Below, piece after piece: positions 45,918 to 58,425 of a stretch of DNA of 64,000 nucleotides. Location: NCBI RefSeq assembly GCF_037392515.1, contig NC_090282.1:28753554-28817553 (forward strand), in the 5' to 3' direction. Made by a program: the position numbers and the translations under genes. The number at the start of each line of letters is the position of its first letter. The stretch's first letter is position 1. The DNA is from Haliotis asinina. Its lineage: Eukaryota; Mollusca; Gastropoda; Lepetellida; Haliotidae. Under the pieces are notes generated by a model, which saw only the letters and a program-made list of their open reading frames with translations, was not told the origin of the DNA and searched no databases.

Positions 45918-46750
45918 TACTGTGTATACCCATGTATAATGCGACGCCCCCCCCCCCCCCCCTCTACACCCCTTCAAAATCGAGGATAAATCATATACCC
46001 TGTGTATAATGCGACCATGGATGAAGCACATCACCGGCGCCAATAAAAAAGTGTTCTGTCATGCTTTGTTGTTATTATACGAAACTTTATAGAGCATATT
46101 ACTCCAAAACAACCTAGAATGAAGCACACATCCAATAAATATGTGTTTGTCTTGTGTTGTTGTTTTTTCTACGAAAGCTTTGTCAAGTGGATAACTCCTA
46201 AACAAGTCGCTAGGTCACATGTGCTGTAGGGACCATCTTCAGCAAACAAAATGTATTTTCATTACAGGTTATATGTTTATTTTGCCGAGTATTTCAGAAT
46301 AGGCATGTAACCATATAGTTTTCTGAAGGAACAGCGTGATTGCAGTGATTATTTAAGTTAAATACATAAAAATATAGAAGTAATATACTAAATACATAAA
46401 AGAAATATGAGACGATCCTGCTCGTGAAACACAGGAAGTGTTTGCTAACTGAGTGTGGAGTTTATATTTCTAACTTGGAGAGTCAACCAGCGACAATTTG
46501 TCATTCTCATGTCTGTTTACCGTGTCAGCTGGCATGTAATTTGTATATCTGGATCGGTGGTCAGAGTATTGGTATTTGCAGAGAATATACGTAAAAAAAC
46601 AAGGCAACAAGATAAAAACGGTCTTTATTTCAGATATTAACAGTTACTTCGGACTAAATGCGAAGTTTTCTTGTGTGTAATGCGACCCCCCTTCCTGACC
46701 CCCTCATTCCAGGTACGAAAAACTCGCATTATACGTGGGTATATACGGTA
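45918..46750. mobile_element. 833-bp MITE-like element, TACYGTRTATACCC ends
   Basis: The left end tactgtgtatacccatgtat plus aatgcgac is inverted at the right end (gcattatacgtgggtatata plus cggta) with few mismatches over about 28 bases. TA at each tip fits a TA target. The motif taatgcgac recurs inside, next to a 16-base poly-C (45947-45962). A frame with a transposase is not visible. The family is not assigned. Confidence 0.75.
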
Positions 46751-47619
46751 TGTGCAGAAGCATAAAAATAATATCATGTTTCGGGTCCCTATGTTTGCTA
46801 GGAGACTTTGGATGAAATTTCTCATCTTCAAGCTTGTGATTTCCAAATCATGACAGGAGGAATACGAAGATGACTTCTTCGTAACAAACACAAAATCTGA
46901 CATCACGACTTAAAGTGTAGCTGGCATGTGGACCAAGAAATGGTAGGCATGATTAAATGCTGATGCCCATAAATTTACATCATGTCAAGATATACAAACA
47001 CACATACACTGAAACACTCAACTGTTATTAAGACATTATCATCCATACATTATCGATTATGATCGAGGTGTGACAAACAAAATCCCCACAAAATCGAATT
47101 TTAAGTTCTCTTCGAGTTCCCCATTGAGTATAAAAATCAGTCATGGATGAATGGACATGATATACTAAATGTTAGTCCAAACAAGATCTCTATTCAAACA
47201 AAATAACATAACTTATCTAAAGTTAGAGCTTGAGCAAATTTCATTTCCTTAAATAGCGTTTTAATTGTTATTGTCGTCTCAGAACAGATCTATAGATATG
47301 AAAAAAAAAAATGTCAAATATTGTGTTCTTAATTGTATTTTGTCATATTGTTGTCACAAACTGTTGAGCTCATGTACAGTAAAAACACTGTTCAAATATT
47401 TGGATGACACGCAATGTTAATGCACACATAAATAGTTTTGAGACGAAGATTGATCGCCAACCGTGGCAGGTGCGCGATGATCGTGATTCTGGATCACTCG
47501 ACAAATTTCCTTCATGGAGTACTAGGTACACGGAATACATGTTTCAACTTCATTCTAAATCTGCGAGAAAGATATTAATAAAGTTATTTGTTGATATGTG
47601 ACACCAAGAAATGACATAC

Positions 47620-47760
47620 CTACACTTTCTCCTTACGTCAACATGCGGCGGCCATTTTGAAGCTTCCTCGAAAACTATGGAGATGGTGACGTCACAACAG
47701 GAAACGTCATCAAAACATGTGCTCTTATTTCGCGAGCAGACGAATCTCATTAAAGCTGTG
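47620..47760. promoter_or_regulatory. CRE/YY1-type promoter and probable kinesin exon 1
   Basis: This is the one GC-richer stretch between the divergent genes. It has a full palindromic CRE, TGACGTCA, at 47687-47694, two CRE half sites (ACGTCA at about 47635 and 47704), an AAAATGGCCGCC YY1-type site on the minus strand at 47646-47658, and ETS-like ACAGGAAA at 47697. On the minus strand a donor, GTGTAG|GTATGT, sits at 47620, so 47620 to about 47665 fits a non-coding first exon of the kinesin. YY1 sites of this form typically lie just inside the start of transcription. Plus-strand use toward the gene at 49.7 kb is inferred from position only. Confidence 0.55.
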
Positions 47761-49720
47761 TGTTGAGATAATATCTTACATGTCTTAGGACAGTTATGTA
47801 ACCTGACCTGTCAGTTATGTTGTCCAAGTGTTTTAACTAATAGGTCAGGTAGGACATCAATCAGGACAATATTCTGAAAAGTGTTGTTGGCCTATTCATG
47901 AGTTTGTTACACGAGCCCACAGAAACATAGGTCTATGAGTATGATGAGCCCTATAAAAGTTTATCATTTGAAACGTCAAATTATAAATGAGAGAAGAGTA
48001 AAAAAACTAATATAAGGGTCATTAATTATGTTAGTTTTACTTTAGATGTTTATCTTCTATTTTTTTGTCTTAAGTGAACTCCAGAGAAGAAATTTGAACT
48101 GCAGGGTAAAATGCAAGATGGAATGAAATAAGGCTGAGGCATGGACCTGTCCTGTGGTATCCTTTTTGGAAAGTATGCATTCCAACGATCTAACTGAAAC
48201 TCATGATGTCAGCTCTGAAAACATCATTAATAAATATCCATATAAATTAATGGCAAATTACTGATTGATCATGTGTCTTGCATTTTGTAAGGCACTGCAT
48301 GACATCGTTTAGGCCTGCATAGCCATACTTCAAAATTCATTTTTTCTTGTTCCCAGCGCCTCATGACATTATAAAATATATGTGTATCCCTGGTTTTTTG
48401 TAGCAGTGTATGTTTAGTAATTTTACAGTTCATACAAACTGAATTACTCACAAAGAAATACTAAACGTTTAAGTAAAACAAAAAATAGACTTGGAAAACA
48501 CTCCAATGTATAGTTAAGTACAGCACTTGGCATTCTTTTGCTGTATCCTACTGCTCTGTTGTAAAGAGTGGTGGTGTGTGGTCCTGTGCATAGATCCAAT
48601 TTTTAAGGTCACAAATCAGTTACGGTTAAGCAGTGTTGGTCATAGAGAATAATTTTTGATGTGTGACAGTGTTTGGCAGCTTGACTCTAAGGCTTCTGTC
48701 CTGCCCCACAATGAAGCATGCATGACACATGTAGTCTCATCTTGGGCAAGTGAGTTTATTCAAGATTGCCTCTGTTAACCCAGAAGAAAATGGGTACTCA
48801 GTGGGAAAAGTCACATCACTATTACCATAAAACCTCTGAGGCAGCTTGGATTATTATTGGGTAATAATGTCCATTGTGTTGAATGTGCTAGAAGCATGCC
48901 CATATGGTGTTGAGTTCAAGTATATATAGATAAGTCTGCATTAGTATCAAGAAAAATAATAGCACTGGATCATACAGTGTGCTTTATAAATTTTCTGGGC
49001 CTGTGTCAGAATGGATGAACTATTCAATGCCAGGCAAAATTACCCCTGTTGTATTTCTGTTCTACAAATGAATAAACAAACAAACAAATAAATATTATTT
49101 TGACATGTGTGTCCAATAATGTAGGCCTATTTTAAGAAAGTGTATTTTAAGAGGCTTTTGTAATAGGAAGCGTAAAACAAGGACAAAAGCATATTTTATG
49201 TAAGACTGAATATAAGCCAGATAGTATTTCATTTGTTTTTTCAAAGCTTGGAAACTCTTCTGTATACCTTGAAAACAATTGTCCAGGTTTAATACATCTT
49301 GTATTGACTTATTAATTAAATACAATGGGTTATTCAAAAGGGTTTTTGTGATGACCAGTAGCCTAATTAAGAATGTATTACATGTGCATTATTTGATATA
49401 AACCAATATATATACAAATGTTACTATGAGTAGTTTTTACATAAAAGAGGTTCAGTGTCAATACTGACAATTTGAAATTATGTATGTTTTCTTTCAGAAA
49501 AGCTAGTCATCAGTGCATTTATGACTTTCATAGCAGATTAGTCTTGGAAATAGGTTGCCAGGGGTTAAGAGTGGTGGTGAATATTTCTTACCCTGAGAGC
49601 ATGCACATTATGAAAATGTGAAGTTCTCCTGTAGGCAAATGATCTAAGAGGACAGATCCAGTGTGCCAGTGAGACCCAGTAACCAGTAGCCTGAAGAGTC
49701 TCTATTTGTGTCTGTTCTAG
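47761..49720 (+). other. Putative first intron of the unknown plus-strand gene
   Basis: No coding exon is certain between the promoter and the exon at 49721. A short frame after the ATG at 47717 (MCSYFASRRISLK) is phase-compatible with that exon through a weak GTGTGT donor, which is only a suggestion. The remainder is AT-rich with nothing I recognise. Confidence 0.35.
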
Positions 49721-52700
49721 GAGGTCTGAGACAGTAAGAAGAGCTGGAGATACTCCAGAACTGAACAAGAACATCATGGGGGCACAGCCCGAAGCCACAC
49801 CAGTAGCCTCACAAGCACAGCAGAGGTAGGTGCCACCGTTAAGTTCATATATCAAGCCATCTATTTGGCATTCGGTCAGTGCTTTTAATGCTGGTCTGAG
49901 CAAATATATTTATGCTGAAACAGTACAAAAGTGTAATCCCAAATGAGTTCAAGGAAATAATTATACTGAGTCATCTATTTGGTAGACGATATGCAACTCT
50001 GTCCTGAACAAATGCATTTCACAGAAAATATCAAGTGCTATTCCCTTATTATTTTACAATTAATACTGGTGTGAATGTAACTAGGGAAAAGATGTCATGT
50101 TTAATGTAACTGATGTTTTTTGTGATGTGAAAGAATAATGAAAAAACATCAACTACATTAAACATGATATTTTTGCTCAGAATCAGTTATACCAGGATTA
50201 ATTGTGAAATAATAATGAGATTGCATTTGATATCAGCTTTACCGTAACAATTAAATGATATGTGATAAATTATTCAGTAAGTATATTTTTATTTTCTGTT
50301 TTTATGTAATAGCGTGCGTGCATGCGTGTTTTGAAATGATAATAAAATTAAATTTGAAATGCATATCATCTTGTTACTCTGTTAATAAACAGGAATTGTT
50401 ACTAAAAATCACATCCATATGAAACGTCTGTGAAGAGTAAAATATACGATGTACAGTCATGTTGATCTTTAACTACTGTGCAAAATAACAAACTAATGCT
50501 ATCAATATACATATAATTATTATTATTACACAATGATGGATTTATATTTGCTGTTTATGAAAACAAATTTCTGTATATATTTAGAATTAACAGTCACAAA
50601 TAATTCATCTGTTTCCTTGTGAAAAGAACATGTTTACTCAGGCTTTTCTGATGTATTTATTATGTTACCCTCTGCACATATATAGGCCAAATGTACTTGA
50701 TTTTTCTTCAGCTATTCTGCTGACATTGTTGGTTATGCAAAAAGACAAGGACTGAGTGTTGAAGAGGAACCTGTGGTGAGTTTAACAATGTTCTCAGTGT
50801 CAGATATACATGTATAATCACCTGCCGGCTGAGTCATATCTTTTTAAATACATTTTATGCCTGTTTAATACATCACAATGGACTTGTCATGCTTTGTGTG
50901 ACTGCACCCTGTGAAAAGGATTTATTATGTGTTAAATGAATTGGCAGGTCTTGGTGGAATTATAAACATGTCAAAGTGCAAGGAGTCCTAAGAAGTAGGC
51001 TGCATGAGATAGCTTATATAGGTATGTTATTGTGACATACATGATTGTCAACACAAGTGAATGGATTTTATTTAACATATATGGTTGTCACTGTTGAAAA
51101 GGGCAAGAATCAGATAATGCATTTAAATGAATTATTTCTTTATTCATAAAAGACTGTAGAAACTGTTTTCTGATCTTTGACAGAAATTTCTTAAATTTCT
51201 TGTATTCATATTAAGAACAAACATCTTAAGCCCTTCTAAAAATATTTGTTTTTATTAGCAATTTATTAAGTTTCTTACAGTGATCCTGAAAACATTTAAA
51301 TATTATATATTTTTGCTTTAGCATGACAATGTGTCTTTAGATAGCTTAAGCTATAAGTGCATTATGAAATCACTGCAGTTGTTCGGTGTGTGTACTGTAT
51401 ATTTCAGGTAAACATAATATTTTTTCAAACTGTTCCAATGTGTAACATGCATGCATCTTTTTTTGTACAGTAATGTATACAGAACATTTTTTTGTGTTAG
51501 ATTAAATTTGAAAACTCTTCAATTGTATGTTTGGACCATGTCAAAAGTTTGCATTTGAGTTCCCCATGTCCCTGTTCATTTGCCTTCATCACCAAATGTG
51601 TGATAGACCACTGAAGTGAACCAGTCATTAGCAGAATAGTAAACAGAAGAAATTAATATACAATAATGAGCACCTGTTCCCTTGGAATGAAGCATAGAAT
51701 AAAGCACCAGAATTAAAAGGCCCTTTATATTTGTGGATAATTTCTGATGTTTTGAAGCATATGCAGATACTCTATTTACACATTTCCTTTTGTAGTTCAG
51801 ACATCAAACGCCAGTGTTTATCATAACAAAATATGTATACAAAAAGTTAAGGTGCGAAAGAACCAAGAAATATATGGCAGGATATTCAGATAACATTTTG
51901 GAAGAATGACAAATATGTGAATAATATCAGACTTCTTTTCTTGAACTGATTGATATTTTTCACAAATCAACAAGTACACCAAAATACTTATGCACTATCA
52001 GATCCTGATTTGCAAATATTTAAAGTGAAACCTTATCAGCTACTGCAGAAAGTGAAAGAACGACCCTTGTCTTCAACAAACAAATGTTACAAAGGGCCAC
52101 CCACCATGTTAAGAAAATCTGTTTGAAGTGAAAGTTCGATAAAACCGCTAATGTGTGTGAATATTTGTTCACCATTAAGGAAGTGGTAAGTCAGTATTGA
52201 CAGAACTTTCATAAAACTTTACTTGTACCTTATTCATTTAGGTCAAGTTACAAGTTAAGGTTTGAAAGGTTTTCATAAATGATATGTTTTAGATGTCAAC
52301 TAATGTGGATTAAAAGAAGATAACAATATAGTAGTATTAGTTTATATACATTCAAAGAGAATATCAATGGACAGAGTTGTTGTGAAAATGTATAAGAACT
52401 ACAAAACCTAATTTATGCTTGTAGACCAATTGGCAACCTGCTGGGTTCGTGTTAACAAATAAAAAAATCTCTGAATACTGAATAGTTTTCTTTTCTCTTG
52501 AGACCTCTTACATTTTTTAGCAAGTTGGTGTTAATGCAAATGTATTTCAAAATATCTGAACTGAACTGGTAATAGGTGGCTAATTTTTTTCAGTGTGTTG
52601 ACTGATGTCACTCACTGATTCTGTACAGTTGACAATAAGGATCTTTTCAGCAGGATGTTTTCTATGGAATGAAAAGAAGACGAGAAGACAGTTTTGACTT

Positions 52701-55700
52701 TGAAAATATTTATTCTCCTCAGTCATGTGATCATCTGCCACATCCAAGTAAGCTGAGGTAAAATCAGCGGTATGCTTATGTTAAAATATGGGTTTTATGA
52801 TCATCATAGTGCTATGATCGCTTTGTGCATGTGGGTGCTGGGCACTTCTTGTAGGGGAGTCTGGGTTGATTGGGGTGATATAACATGTATTATTGGGAGG
52901 AGGGGTGTGAAGGAGAGAAATGCAACATAAAATATGTAATGTAGGAGTGGGTGACAGCAACTCCCATCCTACATTACATTGCCAATGCCAAAGTTCTTCC
53001 TTAAAATCAGTTTGTACCTAGTTAACCACCGTTTATTTGGTTGAATACTAGTATACTTAAACTTTCCTTTATGGTCCTATACATATGTTGATGATATAAA
53101 GTGTGATTTGACTCACTGTAAACCATTGCTACATCGTTATTGATCTTGCTGTGTTAACAGTGTAGATCCATCATCCATGGATTTTGTTTGTCAATGCCAA
53201 TGTGTAAAAAGGGAGCTTTTTCACATGTGTACTTTTTGGTGAATTGGACTATCAAGTGCATTTCCTGTTGCAAATGAACAATATTTAATTGGGCCAACTT
53301 GACAAATATATGTCAGTCACATAAAACACTATTTTAATGGTAAAGTGAAAAGTCCTTTTATCTGGGTCAAATTTCTCCTCGATATTGTGAAATGTATGTT
53401 AGATGTCTAGAGCATGTATGTTGGAGAGGAGAGTTGTCATGCCAGCTTGAGTCCTCAAGTAAGACATGTGTTCATTAAAACCAGCTTGTATGGTATACTT
53501 TTGTACATGTCAACTTTTGTTCCATTTACCGATGTATATAGTGCATATACCCAAGGTCCCTGGTTTCCTTTTCTCAGGGGCAACAAAGTATTATGTTCTA
53601 GTTCCTATGATTAAGAAAATTTCCAGAAAGAGTCAAGAAAGGAAAACTGTGAAGAACAGTCATGCTGAAAAACACATGTGCATTGACTATCATCTGAGCC
53701 AACTAAGACAAAGGAACCAGAAATACCAGCTTTGCAAGTATGACCTTCCCAAATATTCTTTTCATCAAGACATCATGATTAGTTTTATTGTAGTTGTTAT
53801 GCATCTTCAAACAGTATTTTTCACTCATTTAGTTACTGAATCCCATCCCATTCTTTTCAGTAATACATGTCCATAGTATTTGAAGTCTGTGTTCAAACAG
53901 TAACTAAAACATAGTTTATCATGATTGAAACAAACCCCAAACTGAAATTTGGTAACAGTTTACTTGCAATCCAAAAACAATACACATAAATATGAGTATG
54001 AATGATGTTGGAACGTGTGGTCACCAGAACTTGGGCATCAATCTGGTGCTCAATAAAGAATGTGATTGTATGAACCACCACATTCGACCTCATCAGTACT
54101 TCATAAGTTTTAGAATCTACATCTATTGCAATAAAGAAGTTGTCTATTTATAAAAAAAAGTTTCTCTTCATCATACCAGCTTCTAAATCCCTTTTAAAGA
54201 AAATCATCAGTGCTTGGAGGAGCCAGTGGATAATTGTCAGAAAGTCTACTTCATGCCATGTCAGAAGTCATTTTTGTAGTACTGTCATTATATAAATCAT
54301 TTCAGAATACTGTATTGCACTCACTGCTTGGTGTCTTCATAGCAAGTGAACTTGTGACCCTGTAGCTTATGAGATACTGATATTGTGTGAAACATGTTTT
54401 ACATGTGTATTCTAGTATGCTAGGGTATGATCAACTCTTTGAACCAAAATGTATACATCTACCCTCTAATTCAGGTGGTGCTTCATACAATGTAAATGTG
54501 ATGCTTAATATGTGTAATGACGACAGAAGTGAAGTAGAACTTCTACAAGGCATAAGTCCATTACTGTCCTGCTTTGTGGTTCCTGGATATCTTTATCAAA
54601 TATTGATAAATTCATACTGCATCTCGTTGATGGAGGTCAAGCTCATTAACTGAGGAAATATGCAAATATCTAGTTCAACGGACAAAACATGCCTTGTTTT
54701 TCAAATAATTATTTTTAAATCAAATTCAGTTTATAGGTAGGCAAGACATTACAATGTCAAAGGAAGATACTAACAGCAAGTCAAATCTATCAATGGAAAG
54801 GGAGTCAATGTCTCAAGATGATTGTAACAACAAGTATTATCCAGTATAGTACAAATCTGAAAGAATTTTTGGTTTGGCATAAATTTTTCTTATCATTTCA
54901 GAGAACAACAGGCATCTTTTCCCTTAGAAAACACAGAGGAAACTAAGTTCCAAGAGCCAGATGTGAGTTTGAATGTTGAGGTTAAAGTATTTACACACAA
55001 AGCTTTATGTTATGCCTGGCCGAGTGCTGCATTTCATGCAATGTGTTTTGTCTTTGAAATACATTGTACATCATATTCAGTCAAGTTTCTCACTGCATAC
55101 ACTCATTAAGGCATTTCAAACTACAGTGGGGGACAAACTCATTTAGAGACTGTTGAATACTCATCTAAGAGAATGTGGTCAAGATTGAATTGAAAAGTAG
55201 TGCCATAAATATTATCTTGTTTATTTTTTTTTTCAGAGTAGCTACCCTTTGTGACATGTTTAATTTCTTTATATTTATATATAAACTCAGCGAAAATAAA
55301 AACTTGACACATTATTTTTCAAATAGTGTTTTGAAACTTTTCTTGAAAGAGTTCTTGTTGTGATTATGGTTAAATCCATTGTCAAGGGAATTACGGCACA
55401 CATTCATTCTACTGGTTGGGTCTCCGTAGCATGTGCGAGAGCACTGCACGAGAGCACTGCACGCTAAAATCATGTTTCCACGTGCCACAAGTCACGTGAC
55501 CTATTGATACACATCTCACGGTAGCAGAGTAGAGCATCATCTCAGAAAAACATGGTTTTATGGTTAATTATTTGTTAATTTACAATGCCACGACTGTCAA
55601 ACATTCAGCGTGAATGTGCTATTGGCATGCTGAATATGGGAACGTCCGTCACTGCTGTTGCGAGGGTTATGGGATGCAGTCGGCAGACCATCCATAATCT

Positions 55701-58083
55701 CCAGACACATGTCCATCAAACTGGCACCACAGCTGACCGCCCCCGTCCTGGTTGACCACGTGTGATGTCACATGCACAAGGCCGACAGATTGTCTTATGT
55801 CATTTGCTTAATCGGTTTGTCACTGCCACATCCACTGGGAATGTATTGTTGGAGGTCGAGTGACTGCCCAAACCATGTGAAATTGCCTGCGCTCTGCTGG
55901 TCTTCATGCATGGCGACCATATCATGGACCAATTCTAACCTGTATCCATCGACGCCAACGTCTTCTCTGATGGAATTAGGGTTGTGTTTAGTGATGAATC
56001 CTGGTTCACATTAACCTTTGCTGATGGAAGGGTTAGAGTTTGGAGAAGATGAAGAGAATGCAATGCCCAGTGTTGCGTACAGGAAGTGGATCGATTTTGG
56101 GACGGTAGCATTATGGTTTGGAGTGCTATCAACGGTCATGCTCAATCCCGACTCATTGCCATCCAGGGAAACCTTAATGCGGCAGCACACTTGGATTAGG
56201 TGCTCGTTCCAGAGCTTTTGCCATCCATGGCAGCTCATGGCCCAGGTCTGACTTTCCAACAGGATAACGTCAGACCTCATACTGCCAATTTAACAGTGAA
56301 TTTCCTCAGAAATGCTGGCATCAATATCATGAAGTGGCCCTCAAGATCTCCTGACCTCAACCCCATAGAGCATGTGTAGGATGTGTAAGGCGGGTCGGTC
56401 AAGTAAGGAACCCTCCACAGAACTTGCAGGAGCATGGTGCCATGTTGGTACAAAACTGTGTTCAGATGCATCATCCAATCCATGAGGAGACGTTGTATCA
56501 CAGGACACACCCGACATTGACATAATTTCATTAAGCATTAAGTTATGACTCACAGTTTTTGATCATAATTGCATTTCCGGTGGAACCGATTCCATGACAA
56601 ACATGATCTGTATGCTATAGCATCTTTAATGACAAGAGAATAGAATACAATCGTTATTTCAAACCCATTTTCCAAAATGTTCAAATTATTGACTTGGAAA
56701 CGAGTGTAAAGTTTTTTATTTTTGTTGACTTTATATATATAGTTCTTAATTTGGAGCATACGCAGTCATGGGCCTTGATCAGTGTTATTTATATTTGTCC
56801 TGTGTGGGATAAGTATTCTAATTTGGGGTAGATGGTCATAGAAACTAGTGAAGTTACTCACTCCAGGAGACATAAATTGAAGTAGGCATCTTTTATGTGT
56901 ACTTATTTTATATTTATGATTTTTTTTTTCTGATGACATAGACCACATCTAGTAGCTTTGTCTTCTTTATATGACTTTTGGGGGGGGGGGGGGGGGGGAG
57001 TGTGTGTGTGTTAAAGTTATATTTACTATCATAATATTATTTACTGTTTCAATGGACATAATTTTGTGCCCTGAGGTGGAAGATAGTGATGACCCTGTTT
57101 TCTTGATTTCATTATGAAAAATGTCAAAATGAATAAATACTTTGAAGATGTGGAAAGGAAGCTGGTCATTGCTACATGCAGACACATGAAACTTTCTATT
57201 TCAGAAAGAGCTGACACCTGAAACACCCTGTTGGATGTCAGTGTCTGAACATCTTCCACAACTCACTCTACCAAGCTTCCACAAGAAACTTGTATCCTTT
57301 CTAGAACTTGTGTTTCGTATCCCTATTCCAAATTCCATCAGAAACTGAAATTTTTACATGTCTTCAGCAATAGGGGGACTTGTTAGAGTAAAGAGAATGC
57401 ATGCACATTGCTTCATTTCTCAACTGAGATTCACATTAGGAGATATTTATATGTTGTTCTTTGGAACCAAGTGATCTGTGAACTGTTGTCTTTGACATTC
57501 AAGTTTACAGTTTGAAATGTGATATCTCGGTAGGGTTGTGGCTGGTAGGAAACATTGCCATTTAGCGCTATCCTGTCTACAGCTTCGTGTATACCGTTTG
57601 CTTTTCTTGTTCTGCAGATAATTCTTACCAGTACTGATGAACAGTAATCTGTGGTTAAAATCTACCCAAAGGAACCAGTAATTCTAGTTTGTTATGCACA
57701 TTAATAAAATGAACTAAAATATACAGCAAGTAGTTTGGGCCTAAAAAAAAAGAAGAAAAAACAACCCAAAAAACAGACACAGTTCATCTGAGTCATTAGT
57801 TTGTGGTCAATGTGTATCTCTAATGTTGACTCCAGTGTGCTTGCTGGACAAAGTCCTTTATTTTATAATGTAATTGGTGTCTTATGTATTTCAGTCTGAA
57901 TACCTGTGTCACAGAAACCTGTGTTGAAAATGTTTGTCCTTGATATGGCCTCTTTTCCAGCCACTCTATACAACTGGCAAGGTCTTGCTGGGATCAGCAT
58001 CTGTGGAACAGTTGCAGGAAGAGGAAAGATGGTTTCGTAAGGTGTGGAAGACCAAAATCACATCAAAACCTTCTGAAGAATGA
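49721..58083 (+). CDS. Unrecognised protein gene, six phased exons
   Basis: I do not recognise this protein. Six exons fit GT-AG rules and phase: 49721-49825, 50712-50775, 52651-52757, 54902-54962, 57205-57291 and 57961-58083 (TGA at 58081). They encode 181 residues if read from the first acceptor, or 163 from the first ATG at 49776 (MGAQPEATPVASQAQQ). Visible traits are a basic patch, GMKRRRE, that could serve nuclear import, acidic stretches (VEEEPV, TEETKFQEPD), and a conserved-looking end, LPSFHKKLPLYTTGKVLLGS then QEEERWFRKVWKTKI. There is no signal peptide, membrane segment or known domain. The frame stays open upstream of the ATG, so an N-terminal exon may be missing. Phase agreement over five introns makes a real gene likely. 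Confidence 0.75.
50024..50242. mobile_element. Foldback MITE with about 100-bp arms
   Basis: ATATCAAGTG, ACAATTAATACTGGT and CATGTTTAATGTAACTGATG in the left arm are matched inverted in the right arm (acatcaactacattaaacat, accaggattaattgt, ttgatat). It lies in an intron of the unknown gene. The centre is under 20 bases. Confidence 0.75.
50776..52650 (+). other. Intron of the unknown gene
   Basis: AT-rich intron of 1.9 kb with no repeat or reading frame that I can support. Confidence 0.6.
52758..54901 (+). other. Intron of the unknown gene
   Basis: This 2.1-kb intron contains a 136-codon plus-strand frame at 53466-53876, whose composition looks random and which has no splice or family support. 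Nothing else stands out. Confidence 0.6.
55283..56736 (+). mobile_element. Tc1 (DD34E) transposon, degraded
   Basis: Inverted ends aaactcagcgaaaataaaaa (55281) and tttttatttttgttgacttt (about 56713) lie beside tatata, fitting a TA target. The transposase begins MPRLSNIQRECAIGMLNMGT at 55584, with a helix-turn-helix region (GCSRQTIHNL). The first Asp is in VFSDESWF, the second in QQDNVRPHTANL, and Glu in PDLNPIEH exactly 34 residues later. The PRPGRPR linker is cut by a stop (PG*PR), the frame shifts near 55850-55930, and further stops follow WRR and EH. It is a dead copy of roughly 1.45 kb in an intron of the unknown gene. Confidence 0.9.
56980..57010. repeat. Poly-G run followed by TG repeats
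   Basis: Nineteen G residues (56980-56998) are followed by ag and a short (tg)n. Runs of this kind are prone to sequencing error, so the length is uncertain. Confidence 0.85.
57292..57960 (+). other. Last intron of the unknown gene
   Basis: This 669-base intron runs from gtatcc to cttttccag. An A-rich patch lies at about 57744-57775. Nothing else was seen. Confidence 0.65.
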
Positions 58084-58425
58084 TTCCAAATACTACTTTA
58101 TTTTGAGTGTATGATTCCCAAATCCTCTATGTAAGTAAGACAATTGATGGAGTCAGAGGACTGAGAGGAAGCTATTACTAATCTGAGCACTATGAACTTG
58201 ATGCTTCACATGATTCCTGGTTGCAACTTAAAAGTGATCTAACGTCATCCTCAGCTTGAACTCAGATATAACTTAATATATTTGCAAAACTTGACAGCAA
58301 AGATTTTCTGCAATATCATTTGTATATTGTTGACCAATTGACATTATCAGCAGAAAAACAGAATCAGAGCATTACTTCCATGCTTTCTTAAGTGTAATGA
58401 TGAATAAAAACAAAAGGCTATATAA
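58084..58425 (+). other. 3' UTR of the unknown gene with poly(A) signal
   Basis: AATAAA at 58403-58408 lies 320 bases after the stop. A T-rich run (gttgttgtttttttatat) follows, as expected downstream of a cleavage site. Confidence 0.6.

Noticed and set aside
53466-53876. 136-codon plus-strand open frame
   Set aside because: It is in an intron of the unknown gene, its composition looks random, and its splice context gives no phase match to the flanking exons.
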